NCBI GenBank assembly: GCA_964586455.1
Contig: CAZPHV010000021.1
Location: 9,949 to 73,948, forward strand
Reading direction: 5' to 3'
DNA from: Aquimonas sp964586455
GTDB taxonomy: Bacteria; Pseudomonadota; Gammaproteobacteria; Xanthomonadales; Xanthomonadaceae
Length of the DNA: 64,000 nt
The notes under the pieces were generated by a model that saw nothing but the letters and a program-made list of their open reading frames with translations, made no database searches and had not been told where the DNA came from. A program made the translations under genes and the position numbers. Positions 50,835-60,559 of this stretch are shown in pieces (positions within the stretch are counted from its first letter, which is position 1; each line of letters opens with the position of its first letter).

Positions 50835-52171
50835 GCGCACGCGCCGGCGCGATCGACAGCGCTCAGGTCGGGCAGGTATTCGGCGCGCTGGCAGCGCGGC
50901 GCGGTCAGTAGCAGCTGGACGTCGCCGATCGAGCGCTCGATGAAGCCGCCCTCGCAGTAGCAGAGGTAGAACTCCCACATGCGGATGAAGCGCTCCGGAT
51001 AGCCGAGTGCTCTCACCTCATCCAAGCGGGAGAGGAAGCGCTGGCGCCAGTGGCGCAGGGTCAGCGCATAACTCGGGCCGATGTCCTCGAGGTTGTAGAG
51101 CTTCAGATCGGTCGAGCGCGCGATCGCGCCCTGCATGGCGTGGATCGAGGGGATGAAGCTGCCCGGGAAGATGAAGCGCTTGATGAAGTCGACGGCCTTC
51201 AGCGCGACCTCATAGCGGTGATCTTCAATCGTGATCGCTTGAATCAGCGCCATGCCGTCGGGCTTCAGCAAGCTGCGGACCTTGGCGAAATAGGTGTCGA
51301 GGTACTGGTGGCCGATGGCTTCGATCATCTCGATCGAGACCAGCTTGTCGTAGCTGCCGGTAAGGTCGCGGTAGTCGGTCAGCAGTACGGTGATGCGGTC
51401 GGACAGGCCGGCGGCTTCGATGCGCGCCAAAGCCAGATCGCGTTGTTCCTTCGACAGAGTCGTGGTGGTGACCTGCACGCCGTAGTGGCGCGCCGCGTGG
51501 ATCGCAAAACCGCCCCAGCCAGTGCCGATTTCGACGACATGCTCGCCCGGCTTCAACGCGAGCTTCTGGCAGATCCGATCCAGCTTGCGGGTCGATGCGA
51601 CCTCAAGCGACTCGGTCGGATCATCGAACACCGCCGCGCTGTACATCAGGTTCTCGCATAGAAACAGCTTGAACAGATCGTTGCCGAGGTCGTAGTGGGC
51701 GGCGATGTTACGGCGGCTGCCGGAGCGGGTGTTGCGCTGCAGGCTATGCCAGGCCCGGAGCGCCCAGCCACCCAACCGGGCCAGCCCGCCTTCCATCGCG
51801 TCCAGCAGATCGCGATTGATGACCAGAATGCGCACCAGGGTGACCAGATCGCTGCACTGCCAGTGGCCGTCCATATAGGACTCGCCGGCGCCGACCGAGC
51901 CCTGCGCTGCGACCATTCTGTAAAACGAGGGATCAAAAATGTGGATGCGGCAGCGCAGGGTTTCGCGGCCTTCGACCGCCCGCCCCAGCTTGACCTGGCC
52001 CTCGGCGTCCTCAATCAGTACCTCGCATTCGCGCAGGTCGGCAAGGCGGCGCAGCAGCTGAGCACGCAGCTTCCGGTCCAGACCCTTGAGGGCAGCCATC
52101 GGCAGCCCGTCAAGCGGGCTGCTCAAGGTTTCTCCGGAACTCAAGGAGCCGGCTTCAGTACGGGAATTCAT
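50831..52171 (-). CDS. cfa: Cyclopropane-fatty-acyl-phospholipid synthase (second paralogue)
   Basis: A 446-residue enzyme close to classical Cfa, which uses SAM to methylenate cis double bonds of membrane phospholipids. It has an N-terminal lipid-binding-like domain (GESYMDGHWQCSDLVTLVR) and the methyltransferase core AHYDLGNDLFKLFL, VVEIGTGWGGFAIHAA, TTLSKEQRDLA and LVSIEMIEAIGHQY, ending with FYLCYCEGGFIERSIGDVQ. It is part of the operon downstream of DUF1365 and overlaps DUF2878 by 4 bp. Confidence 0.92.
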   Translation of the reverse strand: MNSRTEAGSLSSGETLSSPLDGLPMAALKGLDRKLRAQLLRRLADLRECEVLIEDAEGQVKLGRAVEGRETLRCRIHIFDPSFYRMVAAQGSVGAGESYMDGHWQCSDLVTLVRILVINRDLLDAMEGGLARLGGWALRAWHSLQRNTRSGSRRNIAAHYDLGNDLFKLFLCENLMYSAAVFDDPTESLEVASTRKLDRICQKLALKPGEHVVEIGTGWGGFAIHAARHYGVQVTTTTLSKEQRDLALARIEAAGLSDRITVLLTDYRDLTGSYDKLVSIEMIEAIGHQYLDTYFAKVRSLLKPDGMALIQAITIEDHRYEVALKAVDFIKRFIFPGSFIPSIHAMQGAIARSTDLKLYNLEDIGPSYALTLRHWRQRFLSRLDEVRALGYPERFIRMWEFYLCYCEGGFIERSIGDVQLLLTAPRCQRAEYLPDLSAVDRAGACA

Positions 52172-52237
52172 GCGGTGGTTGCCACTGGCTGCGGGTTCGA
52201 GGGACAGACTGCACCGAGGTGCGTCGACTGCGCGTCA

Positions 52238-53053
52238 TCACGAATGTGTTTTGCGTGGGTGATCGTGAACCGGGTTGCGCTTCAACCACAGCCGCAGCGC
52301 CTGCCAGTGAATCGCGAGCAGCACTCGCGCCGTCATCCACGGATGCCTCAGCAGACAGCCTGCGAGCACCGCGCCGCTGAGGGGGCGCTTGCGCAGGGTG
52401 AGGGTCGCGTCAAAGTCGCGGCCGTCGGCGCGCTCGATGTTCATGTGCACGAAAAGCTGCGCGTCCGGCGCATTGAAGCGCCAGTCGTAGCCGCGATCCA
52501 TCGGCATGAAGGGCGAGACGTGGAAGCGCTTGTCGAAGCGCCAGCGCAGCGAAGTTGCCGTGGTCGCCGGCGCCGACGGGTCGGCTGCAGCCGGTTCCGC
52601 TTCGCCCACCGGCAGCACATAGCTGTGGCGCTCCTTCCACGGCGTGTTGGTGATCTCGGCGACGATGCCCTCCAGCGTTTCGCCGTCCGGCTTGAAGCAG
52701 TAGTAGAAGCTGACGGGGTTGAAGCTGTAGCCGAAGTAGCGAAGATGGCTCAGCAGACGGATCGGTCCTTCGGGCCGATAGCCCGCGACTTCGGCGAAAC
52801 GCCGGCGCACGGCTTCGTCCAGCGGCAAAGCGGGATCGCCCAGGTAATCCTCGCGATGGAAGGCGGCGAGGTTGCGGCGACCGATCGACCACAGCCAGCG
52901 GCCCGCGAACACACGATCAAGTTCGCTGAGGTCGAGGTAGAGCATGAACAGCGGATACCGGAACGCATGCGGGTGCGGCGCATGCCGACGGTGCTGCACC
53001 CGACCGACATAGACCGCGCTGGCGAGCGGCGGCATGTCGGTCGACCGCTTCAT
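52238..53053 (-). CDS. DUF1365 family protein
   Basis: A 271-residue protein with the DUF1365 pattern: AVYVGRVQHRRHAPHPHAFR, LLSHLRYFGYSFNPVSFYYC, ITNTPWKERHSYVL and FHVSPFMPMDRGYDWRF. The function is unknown; the family is linked with FAD-dependent oxidoreductases and CFA-type methyltransferases in many bacteria, and in this operon it sits between them. The start overlaps the end of the flavoprotein gene by 4 bp. Confidence 0.9.
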   Translation of the reverse strand: MKRSTDMPPLASAVYVGRVQHRRHAPHPHAFRYPLFMLYLDLSELDRVFAGRWLWSIGRRNLAAFHREDYLGDPALPLDEAVRRRFAEVAGYRPEGPIRLLSHLRYFGYSFNPVSFYYCFKPDGETLEGIVAEITNTPWKERHSYVLPVGEAEPAAADPSAPATTATSLRWRFDKRFHVSPFMPMDRGYDWRFNAPDAQLFVHMNIERADGRDFDATLTLRKRPLSGAVLAGCLLRHPWMTARVLLAIHWQALRLWLKRNPVHDHPRKTHS

Positions 53054-54297
53054 TGCGGCCAGCGCACGCCGAGCGCGCGCACCACGTCGATGCCCGAGCG
53101 GATGCCGTCCTCGTGAAAGCCCCAGCCCCAGTAGGCGCCGGCGTACCAGATCCGATCGACGCCGTTGATCTCGGCGCGGCGCCCCTGTGCGGCGACACTG
53201 GCGTGGGTGTACTCGGGGTGCGCATAGCGCATGCGCGCAATGATCTTGGCGGGGTCGATCGCGGCCGTGCGATTCAAAGTCACCACGAAGGGTTCGCGTG
53301 AGCTCAGCCCCTGCAGCAGGTTCATGCAGTAGCTGACCGTGCAGTCGGCGCTGGGCTCGGCCGGGATGTGCGCATTCCAGGCCGCCCAGGCGCGCGGATT
53401 CTTCGGCAGCAGGCGCGCGTCGGTGTGCAGCACGGTCTCGTTGGCCTGGAAGCGGATCGCGCCCAGCACCTCGCGTTCGCGCTCGGTCGGATCATCAAGC
53501 AGTTTCAAGGCCTGATCGCTGTGGCAGGCCAGTACGGCCTGGTCAAAGGTTTCCGCGTAGTGGGGCGTGGTGATCTCGACGCCGCCCTCGACCCGGCGTA
53601 CGGCCTGCACCGGTGAAGACAGTCGCGCCTCGACCCGCCAGCGGCTCTCGAGTGCGCGGATGTAGGCGCGGGAGCCGCCCTTGACGACCCGCCAGGTCGG
53701 GCGCGCACTCGCGCTCAGCATGTGGTGGTTGGCCATGAACTGCACCAGATAGCGCGCTGGAAACTGCAGTACGCGATCCGACGGCGAGCTCCACAGTGCC
53801 GAAGCCATGGGAATCAGGTGCTCGTCGATGAACATCGGCGAGTAGCGATGCTCGCGCAGGTAGTCCCCCAGCGCTGGGCCCTGCGCGTCGCCCTCCAGCA
53901 GGGCCGGAGACTCGCGATAGAAGCGAAGGATGTCGGCGACCATCCGGTAGAAGCGCGGGCGCAGCAGGTTGCGACGCTGGCAGAACAAGCCGTTCAGGGT
54001 GCCGGCGTTGTACTCCAGCCCGGTGCGCTCGCTGTGCACCGAAAAGCTCATCGTGGTCGGCTGGGTCTCGACGCCGAGCTCGCGGAACATCGCTGTCAGC
54101 AGGGGGTAGTTCTCGGGGTTATGAACGATGAAACCCGAGTCCACCTCGAAGCTGCGGCCCTCGCGCTGCACTGTGTGCGTGTGGGTGTGCCCGCCAAGGC
54201 GCGAATCGGCCTCGAACAGCACCACAGAATGCTCGCGCGCCAGCTGCCAGGCCGTCGCCATGCCGGCGATGCCGGATCCCACCACTGCGATGCGCAT
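53050..54297 (-). CDS. FAD/NAD(P)-binding amine-oxidase-like flavoprotein
   Basis: A 415-residue flavoprotein with the Rossmann dinucleotide motif IAVVGSGIAGMATAWQLA, the second FAD contact LGGHTHTHTVQREGRSFEVD, and a C-terminal YAGAYWGWGFHEDGI region. It belongs to the group that is genetically linked with DUF1365 and CFA-type methyltransferases. It may desaturate or oxidise lipid acyl chains, which is inference. It lies 3 bp behind the desaturase and overlaps DUF1365 by 4 bp. Confidence 0.9.
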   Translation of the reverse strand: MRIAVVGSGIAGMATAWQLAREHSVVLFEADSRLGGHTHTHTVQREGRSFEVDSGFIVHNPENYPLLTAMFRELGVETQPTTMSFSVHSERTGLEYNAGTLNGLFCQRRNLLRPRFYRMVADILRFYRESPALLEGDAQGPALGDYLREHRYSPMFIDEHLIPMASALWSSPSDRVLQFPARYLVQFMANHHMLSASARPTWRVVKGGSRAYIRALESRWRVEARLSSPVQAVRRVEGGVEITTPHYAETFDQAVLACHSDQALKLLDDPTEREREVLGAIRFQANETVLHTDARLLPKNPRAWAAWNAHIPAEPSADCTVSYCMNLLQGLSSREPFVVTLNRTAAIDPAKIIARMRYAHPEYTHASVAAQGRRAEINGVDRIWYAGAYWGWGFHEDGIRSGIDVVRALGVRWPQ

Positions 54298-54300
54298 GGG

Positions 54301-55263
54301 TCAGCCCTTGCCGCTGCGTTTCAGGCCCGCCGGTACGGGCTTCAGATCCCAGACCAGGCCGACCCAGCTCATCGCCTTCAAGCCGTAGTAGGTCAAATCG
54401 ATCTCCCACCAGCGGAAACCCTGCCGCGCCGAGCCCGGGTAGTGGTGATGATTGTTGTGCCAGCCTTCGCCGAAGGTGATCAGCGCCAGCCAGGCATTGT
54501 TGCGGCTGTTGTCGCGCGTCTCGAAGCGTCGGCTGCCAATCTGATGGGCCAGCGAGTTGATCGTCACGGTGGCGTGGAACAGCACCACAGTTGAGATGAA
54601 GAAGCCCCAGATCAGCAGCTGCGGGCCGCTGGTCTGCAGCGCCGGCGCGGCGGTCTCCAGCCAGCCCCCCAGCAGGAACAGCGCAGTGGCCAGCGCTATC
54701 GGAATCAGCACGTCGAAGCGGTCGATCAGACGCAGCTCCGGATACTTGGCAAGGTCGGTGATCGCGCCGCTGTCGGTGCCGAATGCGCGGCGGGTCAAGA
54801 ACCAGCCCATGTGCGCGCGGAAGAATCCGTGCTGCACCGGTGAGTGGTGATCTTGCGGCTGGTCGGAATTGCGATGGTGGTGGCGATGGTGCGCCGCCCA
54901 CCACAGCGGTCCGCGCTGCACGCTCATGGCGCCGATCACGGCGAACAGGAACTGCATCGGGCGCGAGGTCTTGAACGCTTTGTGCGAGAAGTATCGATGG
55001 TAGAAGCCGGTGATCGCGAACATCCGCAGCGCGTACAGGCCGGCCGCTACGACCACTGCAAACCAGGACACCCCCACCCAGATCACCCCGAGGCAGGCCA
55101 GATGCAGGCCGATGAAAGGGACCACGCGCAGCCAGTCGATGCGGTCCGGGTCGCCAGCCTCCGCGGGTTGTACGCTGCTGTCGAACCAGCGCAGAAAGGC
55201 CGCGAGGGGGCCGGGCAGGGCGCGCTTTGCGGGCGCAGAGTGGGTGGGTGGCAGATCAGACAT
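54301..55263 (-). CDS. Membrane fatty-acyl desaturase (delta-9 type)
   Basis: A 320-residue integral membrane di-iron desaturase. The three histidine boxes are HRYFSH, HHRHHH and HNNHHH, with GFYHRYFSHKAFKTSRPMQF and EGWHNNHHHYPGSARQGFRW as context, typical of acyl-CoA/phospholipid delta-9 desaturases. It is the first gene of the seven-gene operon and could supply the cis double bond that CFA-type enzymes require. Divergent from the pseudouridine synthase gene. Confidence 0.93.
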   Translation of the reverse strand: MSDLPPTHSAPAKRALPGPLAAFLRWFDSSVQPAEAGDPDRIDWLRVVPFIGLHLACLGVIWVGVSWFAVVVAAGLYALRMFAITGFYHRYFSHKAFKTSRPMQFLFAVIGAMSVQRGPLWWAAHHRHHHRNSDQPQDHHSPVQHGFFRAHMGWFLTRRAFGTDSGAITDLAKYPELRLIDRFDVLIPIALATALFLLGGWLETAAPALQTSGPQLLIWGFFISTVVLFHATVTINSLAHQIGSRRFETRDNSRNNAWLALITFGEGWHNNHHHYPGSARQGFRWWEIDLTYYGLKAMSWVGLVWDLKPVPAGLKRSGKG

Positions 55264-55422
55264 GAGCGCGATTGTGAGGGTGGGCGGTGATTACCCGGTG
55301 AATCGGGACGTGATTGCATCGGGTTGGGGCAGACTATGCGATCATCGCCCAGCCTGTCCTTCATACGCGCCCGGCGGCCGCCGTGGATGCAGCTTTCACT
55401 TCCCGACCCACACGCCTTCCGC

Positions 55423-56165
55423 ATGCCCAAGCCCCCTTCCGCCGTCCGCTATGGCCTCGCCCGCGTGCTGTCCAAGCGCGGCCTGTGCTCGCGCTCGGAA
55501 GCCGAGCGCTGGGTGCGTGCGGGGCGAGTGCAGGTGCGTGGACGCGTGATCACCGATCCAGAATCGCCAACCGCGCTGGATGAGGCGCGCATCGACGTCG
55601 ACGGCGGCGCAGCGGCCGCAGCTGAGCGCGTCTATCTGGCCCTTAACAAGCCGCGGGGCCTGCTCACCACAGCCCGCGATGAGCGCGGCCGCGACACGGT
55701 CTATCGCTGCCTCGAGGGCCTTGATCTGCCCTGGGTGGCGCCCGCCGGTCGGCTGGATCAGGCCAGCGAGGGTCTGCTGATCCTCAGCAATGATCCGGTA
55801 TTCAATGCCGCACTGACCGAGCCGCGCACGCCGCTGCACAAGACTTATCACGTGCAGGTCGAGGGTCGGCCCGATGCCGCCCTGCTCGACCAGCTGCAGG
55901 GTGGCGTCGTGGATGCAGGCGAGCATCTCGCGGCGGTGTCGATCACCCTGCTGCGCGAGGGCAGCCGCAACGCCTGGCTTGAAGTGGTGCTGGACGAGGG
56001 CAGAAACCGCCATATTCGCCGCCTGTTGAAGACCGCAGAGCTGCCGGTGCTGCGCCTGCTGCGCGTGGCGATCGGCCCGCTGGTGCTGGGCGAGCTGAGC
56101 AAGGGCGCCGCGCGCAGACTTGATGACGCTGAAGTGCGCGCGCTGCGCGCAGCTGCGGGTGCGAC

Positions 56166-56169
<4 letters not shown>
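55423..56169 (+). CDS. rRNA pseudouridine synthase, RsuA/RluB/RluE family
   Basis: A 248-residue enzyme that isomerises uridine to pseudouridine in rRNA: S4 domain (LARVLSKRGLCSRSEAERWV), catalytic aspartate in GRLDQASEGLLILSND, and the RsuA-type HKTYHVQV and DEGRNRHIRRLL motifs. Which position it modifies (RluB, RluE or RluF type) cannot be settled from sequence alone. The start MPKPPSAVRY is chosen; an ATG at 55387 is possible. Overlaps chrA by 4 bp. Confidence 0.85.
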
Positions 56170-57497
<1,328 letters not shown>

Positions 57498-57524
57498 AGC
57501 CCGTGACGGGCATACTCCGCGACC

Positions 57525-58811
57525 ATGCAATCCGATGATTCGACTGCCCGCTTCCTGCGGCTGCTGACCGACCTGCGATGGTTGGCTGTGGCCGGGCAGC
57601 CGCTGGCGATCGTGGCGGCCATCAGCGGCATGGACATGCCGTTCAAGCCGGGTCCGCTGTGGGCAGGCGTGCTGGTTCTGATCGTGTTCAATGTGTGGGC
57701 CCAGTGGCGCTGCAATCGTGGCGCGGCCGCCGGGTCTGCGGAGCTGGCCCTGCATCTCGCAGTCGATCTTGGCGTGCTGACCTGGCAGCTGTACTGGAGC
57801 GCGGGTACGGCCAATCCTTTTGTCTCGCTGTACCTGGTGCCGATCGCGCTGGTGGCGGTCGCACTGTCGCTGCGCTGGGTGCTGGCGGTCGGGCTTGCGG
57901 CCGGCGGCGCCTATCTGCTGCTGGCGCTGTTCGCGCCCGGCTGGCCGCATATGCACGGTGCGCGGGCGCTGCAGCTGGACCTGCACCTGTGGGGCATGGC
58001 CGCCAATTTTCTGCTCAGCGCCCTGCTGTTCACCGTGGCGCTCCGCTATCTGTCGAAGGTGCTGGCCGAGCGCGAACGCGAGCTTTCACGCCTGCGCGAG
58101 CGCGCCGCCCGCAACGAGGGCATCGTCGCGCTCGGCGCGCACGCAGCCGCCCTCGCGCATGCCCTGAACACGCCACTGGGCAGCATGCAGCTGATCCTCG
58201 ACGACCTGGATCCGGCCGCCGCCAGCACCGATGAGCGCGAAGACCTCGGCACCCTGCGGCAGCTCGCAGCCGAATGTCGACAGCGCGTGCAATCGCTGGT
58301 CGCGCATGCGCAGGCGATCGAAACCCGTCCGCTGCCAGCCAACGAATTCTTCGCCGAGATCGTCGAGCGCTGGCGCCTGCTGCGCCCGGCCCTGCGCCTG
58401 CACGCGTCCGGTCTGGACGGTGCGCTGCCGGAGATCCGTCCCGAGCCTCTGCTGGAGCACCTGCTGCTGGCGCTGCTCAATAATGCTGCCGATGCATCTC
58501 TTGAAGCGGGCAGAGACGTGCTTTCGGTGGCTTTGGTCGTGCAGGGCGACACCCTGGTGCTGCGGGTGCGCGACCGGGGCCCGGGGCTGGGCTCGGCCGC
58601 AGCCAAGCGCCTGCAGTCGCTGTTCGCGACCACCAAGCCGCAGGGGCTGGGAATTGGGCTCGCGCTGTCGCATGCGACGGTTGAGCATTTCGGCGGTGCA
58701 CTGCACCTGCGCGCCCATCCCGAGGGCGGCAGCGAGGCTGAGGTCAGGCTGCCGCTGGCGGCACTGCAGGGACACGCCACGTACTGGGGAGACGAGCGCA
58801 GTGAGCCGTGA
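57525..58811 (+). CDS. regB: RegB/PrrB-like redox sensor histidine kinase
   Basis: A 428-residue sensor kinase with six N-terminal transmembrane segments. The stretch SAGTANPFVSLYLVPIAL (NPF at 97-99) matches the quinone-responsive element of RegB. The H-box is AHALNTPLGSM with H212; C251 in AAECRQRV falls where RegB carries its redox-active cysteine. N and G boxes (NNAADAS, DRGPGLG, GLGIGLALS) are intact. In Rhodobacter the system senses respiratory redox state. Overlaps regA by 11 bp. Confidence 0.88.
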   Translation: MQSDDSTARFLRLLTDLRWLAVAGQPLAIVAAISGMDMPFKPGPLWAGVLVLIVFNVWAQWRCNRGAAAGSAELALHLAVDLGVLTWQLYWSAGTANPFVSLYLVPIALVAVALSLRWVLAVGLAAGGAYLLLALFAPGWPHMHGARALQLDLHLWGMAANFLLSALLFTVALRYLSKVLAERERELSRLRERAARNEGIVALGAHAAALAHALNTPLGSMQLILDDLDPAAASTDEREDLGTLRQLAAECRQRVQSLVAHAQAIETRPLPANEFFAEIVERWRLLRPALRLHASGLDGALPEIRPEPLLEHLLLALLNNAADASLEAGRDVLSVALVVQGDTLVLRVRDRGPGLGSAAAKRLQSLFATTKPQGLGIGLALSHATVEHFGGALHLRAHPEGGSEAEVRLPLAALQGHATYWGDERSEP

Positions 58812-59340
58812 ACGCGTGCTGTTGGTGGACGATGATCCGGTGTTCGGTCGCAGTCTCTCTCGCGCGCTTGAACGGCGCGGGCTGGAATGCGTCTGCGCCG
58901 AAGACGGCGCGCAGGCCCTGCAGGCTGCCGAGGGGGGCGCGTTCGACTTCGCCGTGCTCGATCTCAAGCTCGGCGCGGAGAGCAGTCTCGGCCTGATCGA
59001 GCCGCTGCGTGCCCTGCAGCCGGAGCTGCGGATCCTGCTGCTGACCGGATACGCCAGCGTCGCCACCGCGGTGGATGCAATCAAGCGCGGCGCGATCAAT
59101 TACCTGCCTAAACCCGCCAGCGCCGAGGCCATCCTGCGCGCGCTGCGTGAGGAAGAGGTCGGCGACGACACCCCGATCGCACCCGAGCAGATGACGCCGC
59201 TGTCGCGCATCGAGTGGGAACACATCCAGCAGGCCCTGCACGAGACCGAAGGCAACCTCTCGGCCGCCGCCCGCCTGCTCGGCATGCACCGGCGCAGCTT
59301 GCAGCGGAAGTTGGCCAAGCGGCCGGGGCCGGGCGGTTGA
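58801..59340 (+). CDS. regA: RegA/PrrA-like response regulator
   Basis: A 179-residue response regulator with a GTG start overlapping the kinase gene by 11 bp. Receiver: LLVDDDPVF, phosphoacceptor D54 in VLDLKLG, LLLTGYAS, NYLPKP. C-terminal Fis-type helix-turn-helix: RIEWEHIQQALHETEGNLSA then ARLLGMHRRSLQRKLAK, closely resembling RegA/ActR/PrrA. Target genes are not visible in the window. The ribosome-binding site lies within the end of the kinase gene. Confidence 0.88.
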   Translation: MSRERVLLVDDDPVFGRSLSRALERRGLECVCAEDGAQALQAAEGGAFDFAVLDLKLGAESSLGLIEPLRALQPELRILLLTGYASVATAVDAIKRGAINYLPKPASAEAILRALREEEVGDDTPIAPEQMTPLSRIEWEHIQQALHETEGNLSAAARLLGMHRRSLQRKLAKRPGPGG

Positions 59341-59397
59341 GGTCGCGGCTTGATGGGAGGTGGGTGCGCTGCGGGCGAATCCCATGCGTAGTGCGGT

Positions 59398-59530
59398 GGT
59401 GGGCTTTGTTGGAGTGGCTGCGTCAGTCGTGATCGTAGGTGCGCGGCACGCGCACCCTACAAGTGCGAATGACGCCTGGCCTCATCGAAGCCGACGAGAC
59501 CGATCGCGTAGGGTGCGCCTGTGGCGCACC
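59398..59530. repeat. REP doublet, left flank of the RAYT gene
   Basis: REP1 (59435-59460): GTAG then TGCGC...GCGCA arms ending CCTAC. REP2: GTAG (59508-59511), GGTGCGCC-TGT-GGCGCACC (59512-59530). The whole 133-bp segment is repeated directly at 60258-60391 on the other side of the RAYT gene. Confidence 0.85.
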
Positions 59531-59539
59531 GCTCTGAGC

Positions 59540-60124
59540 TCATCTTGATTGACCATGCGGGTGCGATCCGCCCGCAGGTTCGGCCGACGGAGTTCGCTCC
59601 CCCGCAGCATGCGCGAACGTCCGCAGGCTCGTACCCCAATCCACGCTCAACACGCCGTCGCGCACATAGCGATGGAAACTCGAATGCGGCCAGTCCCGTG
59701 CGCGTTCGACCAAGCCGTGGCGCACCGGGGTGTAGTGGATGTAGTCGATGTGCGCGCGCAGGTCGTTGTCGTCGCGGATCGCGCGCTCCCAGTAGCGTCG
59801 CTGCCAGACCGCGGCCTCGCGTCGGTGGGTCTGGCTCTGCCGTAGAGGGCCCCGTGCTCCGACCTCGCGCGTGAACAGCGACTTGATCTGCCGCCAGCGC
59901 GTCGCGTTGTCCGCATCGCCGAGCGGAAGCCGCCAGAGCACATGCAGGTGCTCTGGCAGCACAACCGCGGCGATCAGCTCGAAGGGTCGGTCGCGACGGG
60001 TGCGCGCAAAGGCCGCCCGCAGCGCATCGATCCGCGCGACCAGCAGGTCGCAGCCGCGGTCCTGCAGGTTCACGGTGAAGAAGAAGGTGCCGCCCGGCAG
60101 CCGGACGCGTCGATACTCGGACAT
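59540..60124 (-). CDS. REP-associated tyrosine transposase (RAYT, Y1_Tnp family)
   Basis: A 194-residue HUH-superfamily single-strand transposase domesticated with REP sequences. Features are RLPGGTFFFTVNLQDR, the HUH pair H59-L-H61 in LPEHLHVLW, IKSLFTREV, VWQRRYWERAIRDDND, and the likely catalytic Y128 in HIDYIHYTPVRHGLVE, followed by WPHSSFHRYV. Start MSEYRRVRLP chosen; upstream frame extends through REP sequence. REP hairpins with GTAG heads flank it on both sides, as in described RAYT/REP systems. Confidence 0.92.
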   Translation of the reverse strand: MSEYRRVRLPGGTFFFTVNLQDRGCDLLVARIDALRAAFARTRRDRPFELIAAVVLPEHLHVLWRLPLGDADNATRWRQIKSLFTREVGARGPLRQSQTHRREAAVWQRRYWERAIRDDNDLRAHIDYIHYTPVRHGLVERARDWPHSSFHRYVRDGVLSVDWGTSLRTFAHAAGERTPSAEPAGGSHPHGQSR

Positions 60125-60257
60125 GCTCGAAGCATGGCCGGCGGGCACGGCGATGCGCGCCCGCAAACCTGATCGGCGCGGCGTAGGAGAACTGCCCGGG
60201 CTGGCGTCGGGAATCGCTGCGAGGTGGATCGTGGGCGCGACGCAGGCGTGGTAAGGC

Positions 60258-60391
60258 GGTGGGCTTCGTTGCAGTCGCGGCGCGACCTGTGAGCGCAGGT
60301 GCGCCACAGGCGCACCCTACGACGGCGAGCGACGCCGCCCCCTCGTCGAAGCCGGCGAGCCCGATCAAGCAGGGTGCGCCTGCGGCGCACC
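60258..60391. repeat. REP doublet, right flank of the RAYT gene
   Basis: Direct repeat of 59398-59530. REP3 is GGTGCGCC-ACA-GGCGCACC with CTAC (rc of GTAG) at 60298-60320. REP4 is headed GCAG with stem 60373-60380 and 60384-60391. Confidence 0.85.
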
Positions 60392-60445
60392 AACAAACAC
60401 GAGTGACGCCGCACCCCAAGCCAAAGCTCGCCACCTTGCCGCGCA

Positions 60446-60467
60446 TAGGGTGCGCCTGTGGCGCACC
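60446..60467. repeat. Single REP hairpin
   Basis: ATAG-type head (60445-60448), stem GGTGCGCC-TGT-GGCGCACC (60449-60467), same as REP2 in its stem. It stands alone about 55 bp after REP4. Confidence 0.8.
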
Positions 60468-60559
60468 GACGCTCGCCAGTGACTACGCGCCCACGCCCAC
60501 GCCCACGCACCTCCGCGCCGCCTGATTCGTCGAGGCGACCGGGCCTTGGAGATGCTCGA

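Larger units (their letters stand above)
60125..60559. other. REP-rich gene-free interval
   Basis: 435 bp without a gene between the RAYT and the TonB receptor gene. It carries three REP hairpins (60298-60320, 60370-60391, 60446-60467) and the right-hand direct repeat (60258-60391). Confidence 0.7.

Noticed and set aside
59341..59539. Small protein genes in the REP regions around the RAYT
   Set aside because: The frames consist of translated REP sequence and have no ribosome-binding sites.
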